A model generated the notes under the pieces. It was given only the letters and a program-made list of their open reading frames with translations, was not told the DNA's origin and did no database searches. 64,000 bases of DNA, from NCBI RefSeq assembly GCF_030272615.1, contig NC_081412.1, positions 139,192,747 to 139,256,746 of the forward strand. The letters run 5' to 3'. The translations under genes were made by a program, and so were the position numbers. This document shows, one piece after another, positions 57,850 through 64,000 of the stretch; the first letter of the stretch is position 1; each line of letters begins with the position of its first letter. This DNA is from Cryptomeria japonica. Its lineage: Eukaryota; Streptophyta; Pinopsida; Cupressales; Cupressaceae.

Positions 57850-59957
57850 GATATGATCCAAGTCACTGTAATTCAGTCTTTTGAGACCCATGTTACATCT
57901 TCTACTAGCTTTCCCTTCCACTTGGCTAAGTACTCCCTATACTCCTTGTTCTAGGTGTTATGCTTAGTCTGGCTATCCAGAATCTACTTTATCTAATCTA
58001 GTTGTTGTTGCGGTCGCTGGTCTTGAAGTGATGCTTCAGTGTTGTCTTCATTGGTTTGTGCTTGATGAAATTGGTAGAGATTGGCAATGTTAAAAATTGG
58101 TGAGATGTCAATGTCATCTGTTAGCTCCACCTCATAAGCATTTTTGTAATAAAAAATTTGAAGGATCTTGCAAGGTCCAAAAATTTTCATCTTTAGCTTG
58201 TTGTACATGCCTACCAAAAACCTCTCCTTCTAGAGATACACCATTACTTCATCCCCAACAACAAACTCCTTATGCCACCTTTTGGTATTTGCTTGGTCCT
58301 TGTATTTTCCATTCATGGTCTCTAGATGTTTCTTGACTTCCTTGTGTACAACCTCCATGTGATCTACAAACTCCTTTTCTTCTGCACTCTTACTATCTTT
58401 TGAGCTAATGTCCCTATGTTCTACTACCCCCTTAGTATATTACCAATAACAATCTCAAATGGAATCTTTTAGGTACTCCAATTAACCAAATTATTGTATG
58501 TAAATTTTATTTGTGGAATGATCAAATCTCAATTTCCAGCCTTGTCTCCTACCAAATACCTAAGTAGGTTTCCCAAGAATCTATTTACCACCTTTGTTTT
58601 TCCATTCATCTGGGGATGGAATGTGGAGTTGAACTCAAGAATGTCTTATATTCTTCCACAATGTTCTCCAAATTTATTTGGTAAATTTGGTATCCCAATC
58701 TAAAACAATTATTTGTGGTAATCTTTGTGCTCTCACCACATCCTGGAAGAACAAATCAGTAATGTGCACTACATCATGAGTCTTCTTACAAGGAATGAAA
58801 TGTGACATCTTGAAGAATTGGTCTACTACTACAAATATGGAGTCATGTACTAGTTCAATCCTTGGAAATTCTAGCACAAAGTCCATGTTCATGTCCTCTC
58901 AAGGCCTTTATGGTATTCTGAGGAGTTGATACAAACTATCATTTTATCTAGTTCCTTTAGCTACTTGATAGGTCCTGCACTCCTAAATATATTTCTAGAC
59001 ATCCTTATAGATTTAGGCTAGAAGTAATTCTTACTCGCCAGGGTATTGTGTACTCAACTTTTCATTCTCTGATAGTGTCATTTGGTGTGCCTCTTTGTTT
59101 GGTAAATTTTCTAGAGGCATAAGGTCTATGTGGTGACTGATACTCTAGATCAATGGAAATCCTTCTAGACTATTCTTTGACACAATAAATTAATACTCCT
59201 TTAGCAACTCTAAGACCTCCTTTTATGGAACTTCTTCTCCCTTTGTGGTGGAACCTCTTGAGTCCTCATTGCTACATTTCCCTAGAATGAGTGTAAAATA
59301 GGTTTTCTCATGCTTCAATCCATCCAGGAACTTTCTCCCATCTATCAAACAGATTCTTGCATTACCACACATTACTTTCTTCTACTCTTCTTCTAGGGAA
59401 ATCAAGATATGCCTCTTCCCGTTCATACTCATAGTGTAGGTGTTCTTTCTCTCATCATGTATGACCCTCCTATCATACTACCATGGTCCCCCCACTAGCA
59501 AATTTCAAGCATCCATTGACATAATATCACACAACACTTCATCCCTATAGGATCCAATGTAAAATTTGACAAGGCATTGCTCACTTTCCAAGATCTTTTG
59601 ATCATCTTAGATCCAAGAAATTTGGTATGCATTTGAGTGTTTCATCCTCTTTAGGTTCAACTTCCAGACCATCTCTTTTGAGACAAAATTGTCTTTGCTA
59701 TCACATTCAATATGATGGTATTACAATATTTGCCTCTAGACTTGCATCTTGTTTGAAACAAGCTCTTCCTCTATGTCAATTTCTCCTTCAACTTTGTCTG
59801 CAATAGGATTCTTCTCATGACCAGTGATTATCCTCTTTCCATATGTCCCAAGGATCTAGATGATCTATCTGATTCTTCCTTAGCATATGTTGTTTTGGTT
59901 GTGGGTTCTCCATGCTTCCTTGCACTTTCCTTGTTGCTCTCAAAGGCATGATGTCCC
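57850..59957 (-). pseudogene. chromovirus (Ty3/gypsy with chromodomain) pol remnant, internally deleted
   Basis: Right to left: zinc-knuckle remnant (GHHAFESNKESARKHG, near 59940-59890), protease part (LNLKRMKHSNAYQISWI and CLVKFYIGSYRDEVLCDIMS, 59690-59500; YDRRVIHDERKNTYTMSMNG), RT N-terminus (HHIDLMPLENLPNKEAHQMT, about 59130-59070). RT core and RNase H are missing; the sequence passes directly into integrase (MNMDFVLEFPRIELVHDSIF, LPQIIVLDWDTKFTK, 58892-58674), the integrase C-terminus (MVGMYNKLKMKIFGPCKILQ, 58217-57993) and a chromodomain (NKEYREYLAKWKGKLVEDVTW, about 57940-57870). The chromodomain places it among plant chromoviruses. Many stops. Confidence 0.85.
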
Positions 59958-61155
59958 TATTGGCAATTTGGAGGAATTAATTATGTGTTGCATTGATGTT
60001 TTTCATTGATGTCAACAATAGCTTCTTTGGTTGTCTACAGGGTTCTGGTAGAGTGGTTGGACTTTGATGATGATCAAGAGATTTGTCTCTAGTATGTTTC
60101 AATTGGCGGAACTGGTTTGGTTTGGTCATTCATGTTATTCAAATGCGTGTCACAGTCATTTGGTTCAGGATTTGGTGATCTGGAAGCTATCATATGTTCT
60201 AGCAAGCCTTTTGGTTACTAGTAAGGGTTCTACAGGTAGAGCTTCGTTGAAGATCTTTTGATGGATTTGATAAGTGGTGTCGGTGCGGCTTCTAGAAGGT
60301 TTTTGGGATGCTGATGGTTATCATGTCTATGTTCCAGTTGATCAGTGGTGTTGCATTTAGTTTATGGTGACCTATTTTAGGTCCGGACTTATGCTATTTT
60401 GTTAGGTTATGGACCGATTTATGTAATGTGTTGGTGGATAATCCTGATGCATTACTAGTTGGACTTATTGTTTGGTTAATGTTGTTTCAGTCTTAGGCCG
60501 ACTTAGATTATCATTGGTTTGTGGGTTTATGTAATGGATTTATTGTATTATCTTTTAGGTGGTCGACCTAATTGTTTAGGTCTTGGATTGGTATAAATAT
60601 GATGTAAGATCTCTTTGTAGATCATCGGTTGTGGTTATCGGATTATCTGTGTGCAAATAAAATTATAATCATATGTAGAGGTTTTGGTCGATCATAAGTG
60701 ATTGAATTGGGTTTGTGTAAGAGTTTTAAGACCTTTGGCTTTGAGGTTAACTAGAACTATACTCAGGCATAAGAGATGTTATTCTTACAGTTCATTCTTA
60801 TTTCCAGATCATAGTCTGGATATCTTTTGTAGTCAGTGAGGCTCATTTGTGATGACCAGTGTGCTCTAGGTTTTTGGCCTTCCTACATGTGCAGGCCCCT
60901 TATTTTAATCAATGCTTACTGCAGAAGTATCATTTGACTGTGGGTAGGTTTCCCCTTGTGGTTTTTCCCTTTACCGGGTTTTCCATGTACAAATCTTAGT
61001 GTTATGTGTTGTGGATGCATGGTATTTAGTTTATGATTTATGATTGTTCTTAATTGATATATTTTCTATTCCGGTATTTGGTTTATGCATTTCGGTAAAA
61101 GGTTTTGTGTGATTAAAGTTTCATAATCTGTTAACAATTGATTCACCCCCACTAT
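59958..61155 (+). mobile_element. solo or partial copia LTR inserted in the chromovirus remnant
   Basis: Related to the LTR at 49463-50560: shared TTGATGTCAA near the start, GGTATAAATATGATGTAAGATC (TATA box in 60591-60612), GTGCTCTAGG...TTGGCCTTCCTACATGTGCAGG, GTGGTTTTTCCCTTTACCGGG and GTTATGTGTTGTGGATGCATGG. It begins TATTGGCAATTTGG, with the terminal TG altered, and breaks off after GATTCACCCCC, lacking the usual end. No TSD found. Confidence 0.65.
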
Positions 61156-62140
61156 GTGTGTGAAAAGTGGACTTGTATCTGTAAGCACAACACTTCAATT
61201 AAGTCATTACATGTATGGTTAGACAGATATAAGCATGAATATGAAAACCATAACAAATCGATCCATTTCCTTCTAAAAGATGCAAGTATAAGATTGCTCT
61301 CATATTTGTATAAGCAATCCAGTGACTAGACAACACCAAGACGAAGGATTTTAATCTATATGAGCATGATATTAATACTAGATGGATGCAAGATTAATCT
61401 AACAAGATTTAAGCAATAAATGAGATAAATGATCTAAATATATATGCAATATTCTCAATGAACCTAGAGCAAAAACAGTATAATAATAATATATTCTCCA
61501 AGATTTTTGAATGAGAGATGAGAGCTTGATTTTATAGAAAATTCAGAAAGAAACCAAAGGTTGAGATCAAATGATGATGAGTGGTCAAGATTTTCCAAGA
61601 GGAAGCACAATCCAGGTGAATTGATGTGATTGGATGCTTTTCTCGATTTTAAAGGAAATTGAACTTAAATTAAGATAAAATCAGGAAAAAACTAATTTAT
61701 TCTCTATTTCATTCAATTTTAATATTTAATTATTTTATTTGCTTTCTTTGAGATTATCTATCAATTTTTAAATTGTTTTTTTCAAGATTATCTCCAATTG
61801 ATTTATTTTCTCAATTTTTAATTATTTTTTGTCAATTAATTCCTTTTTGATTTATTTCCTTTTTTGAAGATTTATGGCAAATTGATTTATTTAATTAAAT
61901 ATGCTAGGATATTTAATAAAATAAATAAGATAATTGTTTAAAATGATTTACTTGGAATGATCAATTAATTAAATGAATATTTAATTAATATTGGTTGATT
62001 AATTTGCCATGTGACATTTGATGATTAAAGAATTAATTGTGTACTCAAGATTTATTTAATTGCCTTTAGTTAGGACCTTGGTGATGTTGTCGAGATTAGG
62101 GGCTCATGGTTTAGATGACCATTTTTAGGGTATTACGTTT
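61156..62140. other. AT-rich sequence, probable LTR of an old element
   Basis: No genes. 61680-62060 is very rich in TTAATTTATT-type runs. GGGTATTACG followed by TTTGCCCCTCTTTG (62131-62155) looks like a minus-strand LTR start beside its polypurine tract, similar to 11756-11776. Confidence 0.4.
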
Positions 62141-64000
62141 GCCCCTCTTTGAATTAATGTGCGAGAACTGTGTTGGTTCAAAGAAAATTTGATGTCTAGG
62201 AGATACCAATTCTGAACTTGATTGATCACGAACTAGAAAGCGAGGTGTTTAGCTTGATTCAAAGCGACGAAGCTGAATGAAGTCTGATTAAAGAGATATC
62301 GTTCCCGAACTTGATTGAACTTAGGAATGATAGAAAACAAAGATACCAAACTTGAAATTGATTGATCAAGAAGCGGACCTTACTGATCTAGAACTTGATT
62401 GAACTTAGATATAGTGAATGATGATAAAAATTGATCTTGAACTTGATTGATCAAGATACGATGAAGATAAACTATCCAGCTTGATCCAAAGCGACGAATA
62501 CTGAACACCTGCTTAGATTGAGTGTGATCAAAGATACTCTTTAAACCCTTGATTGAGTTTAAATGAATAATCAACTTGATGAAAAGCGATGAAACTGATT
62601 AACATTAAGAGATTGATTCAGATAAAAGACAAATATCAACTTGATTTGAAGCAATGAAACTGATATGCCCCTAGTGATTGATTTGATTCAGATGATCAAG
62701 AGATCTCAACTTGATATAAAGTGATGGAGTCAAGATGCCCCTAGCGATTAATTTGATTCAGATGATCGAAAGATCTCAACTTGATATAAAGCGATGAAGT
62801 CAAGATGCCCCTAGAGATGAGGTCTTATTTGATTGATTTTCTTTAGTTGAAAAAGATGTTTTGCTCGACTTTCGATGAAGATTTGAAAATTTTCTCGATA
62901 TTGAAGAATGTGAGGTCATAAGGTCATGAGTATGCCCCCTCGGGAGCGAAATCGAAAGATAGCGAGGGTACATGATTATAGGTGTAGCTAGGAATTTGGA
63001 AATCATCAAAGCAATATAAACATTAGCCTAGTTCAATCACGAAAACTAAATTGCAATGATAACAATCCTAAAAATATTCAATGAAAACATGAAAACAAGA
63101 CATTCAAAATGAAATCTAAGAAAACCAAATGCAGATGTCTCCTTCATGTGGCTCCATTGTCCTTCTTTCTCCTTCAAATAGCTTTTGTTTTGTGGATCTC
63201 ACCTACAAGTGCATACGCATGAGATGAAAGCAAGATTGATAAAATAGCATGACAACATAAGGGTACTAGAAGCGTGATTGATTCGACCAGGGACCTTGAT
63301 TGAAGAAATTCATCCAATTTATAGACAAATTGGAGAAAAGACAAGATTAGCATGAATTTGATTCGAATGGAAATTTCAAATCAAGAATGACAAATATGAC
63401 AAATTATGACAAATTTGCACTTTCTATGCAAGATTGATTGATTGATAATTTTGACAAAATTATGACAAATTTCTATATCAAAATTGATTGATTGACAATT
63501 ATGACAAATTATGACAAACTTGCTATGTCATTCCCATGAAATTAGGAGAAATATAGGAGAAAATTGAAATTAGATGAATTAGAAATTAGGAAATTAGAAA
63601 ATGAGGAAATTAGGATTTAAGAAATTTAGAAAATGAGGAAATTAGGAATTAAGTGAATTAATTAACAATTTTTCATTTATTAATTAATTCACAAAGAGGG
63701 AAGAATTAGTTAGCCAATTAAATAAACATTTAATTGTGACAAGAAGACTTAGGATAAATAAACTATTTAACCTAGAGGGAGAAAGGACAAACAAGGTTAA
63801 ATGAATAAATCATGAAACCCTAGAAGATGAATTAGAGATGCAAGGATGACAATTAGGTCTTGATGAAGGATAATTGATATCGATTCGATTTGATCATGAT
63901 TCTGACTTGATAAAAGACCAATGCTGATAAATGATTTGATTGAGAAATGCGCCAATTGATGAGGAACAATGACTAATTGATCCAAATTGACATGATTGAG
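62141..64000. other. repeat-rich internal remnant to the window end
   Basis: No coding sequence recognised. Dense short repeats: AACTTGATTGA(T/A)C motifs (62215-62600), a 70-bp tandem repeat (62636-62820), ATTGATTGATTGA/TTATGACAAATT (63370-63530) and purine-rich GAAATTAGGA (63540-63660). Confidence 0.45.
62636..62820 (+). repeat. 70-bp tandem repeat, about 2.6 units
   Basis: Units begin TCAACTTGAT at 62636, 62706 and 62776, exactly 70 bp apart, and share ATGCCCCTAG and GATTTGATTCAGATGATC or close variants. The third unit is partial. Confidence 0.85.

Noticed and set aside
62636-62820. Direct repeats as a CRISPR array
   Set aside because: Eukaryotic retroelement context; units are contiguous with no unique spacers.

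Overview
ORGANISM AND OVERVIEW. This is plant nuclear DNA from a large, repeat-dominated genome. Everything I can name is retrotransposon: Ty1/copia elements of Sirevirus type, two kinds of Ty3/gypsy element, a plant LINE, a non-autonomous LTR element and several solo LTRs. No convincing host gene, tRNA, rRNA or CRISPR is visible. The decayed coding remnants, long AT-rich tracts and deep nesting fit a gymnosperm, probably a conifer, but I infer this from general character and not from a diagnostic gene. LAYOUT. 1-1721 is the 3' end of a copia element. 1976-11280 is an old, nearly full-length copia element ('Copia-A', + strand) carrying two later solo LTRs, one in gag (3672-4568) and one in its 3' LTR (9377-10798), each with a perfect 5-bp target-site duplication (TSD). 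From about 12.7 kb to 54.1 kb there is a nest of insertions. A probable copia LTR (12735-13559 plus 53581-54144) was split by a non-autonomous LTR element 'Z' (13560-53580, minus strand). The 3' LTR of Z was split by a giant gypsy element (14375-46024, minus strand, TSD ATGCT). That gypsy was in turn hit by a non-autonomous copia element 'CopiaN' (16248-21387, TSD AGAAC), a solo LTR of the same family (21615-22096, TSD ATCTT) and a LINE (29731-37893, 17-bp TSD). The internal region of Z also holds a 5'-truncated copia element (46767-50560). To the right lie a chromodomain-bearing gypsy pol remnant (57850-59957, minus), another copia LTR (59958-61155) and AT-rich LTR/internal remnants to the end. 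MOST NOTABLE. (1) The giant gypsy has about 6.4-kb LTRs, longer than its own about 4.9-kb internal region. Each LTR carries, in U3, the remains of one long ORF of about 1,056 codons on the coding strand. (2) The other Z LTR preserves the uninterrupted empty site of the gypsy insertion (53195-53199), which confirms the boundaries. (3) CopiaN has LTRs differing at one base in 495 and one uninterrupted gag-protease ORF with a long acidic tail in place of integrase and reverse transcriptase. It looks recently mobile and dependent on proteins supplied in trans. (4) The LINE carries an extra coiled-coil-type ORF after its RNase H. HOW IT WORKS TOGETHER. These are not cooperating host genes. The order of nesting gives a relative history: copia LTR, then Z, then gypsy, then LINE and CopiaN-family insertions, with CopiaN youngest by LTR identity.
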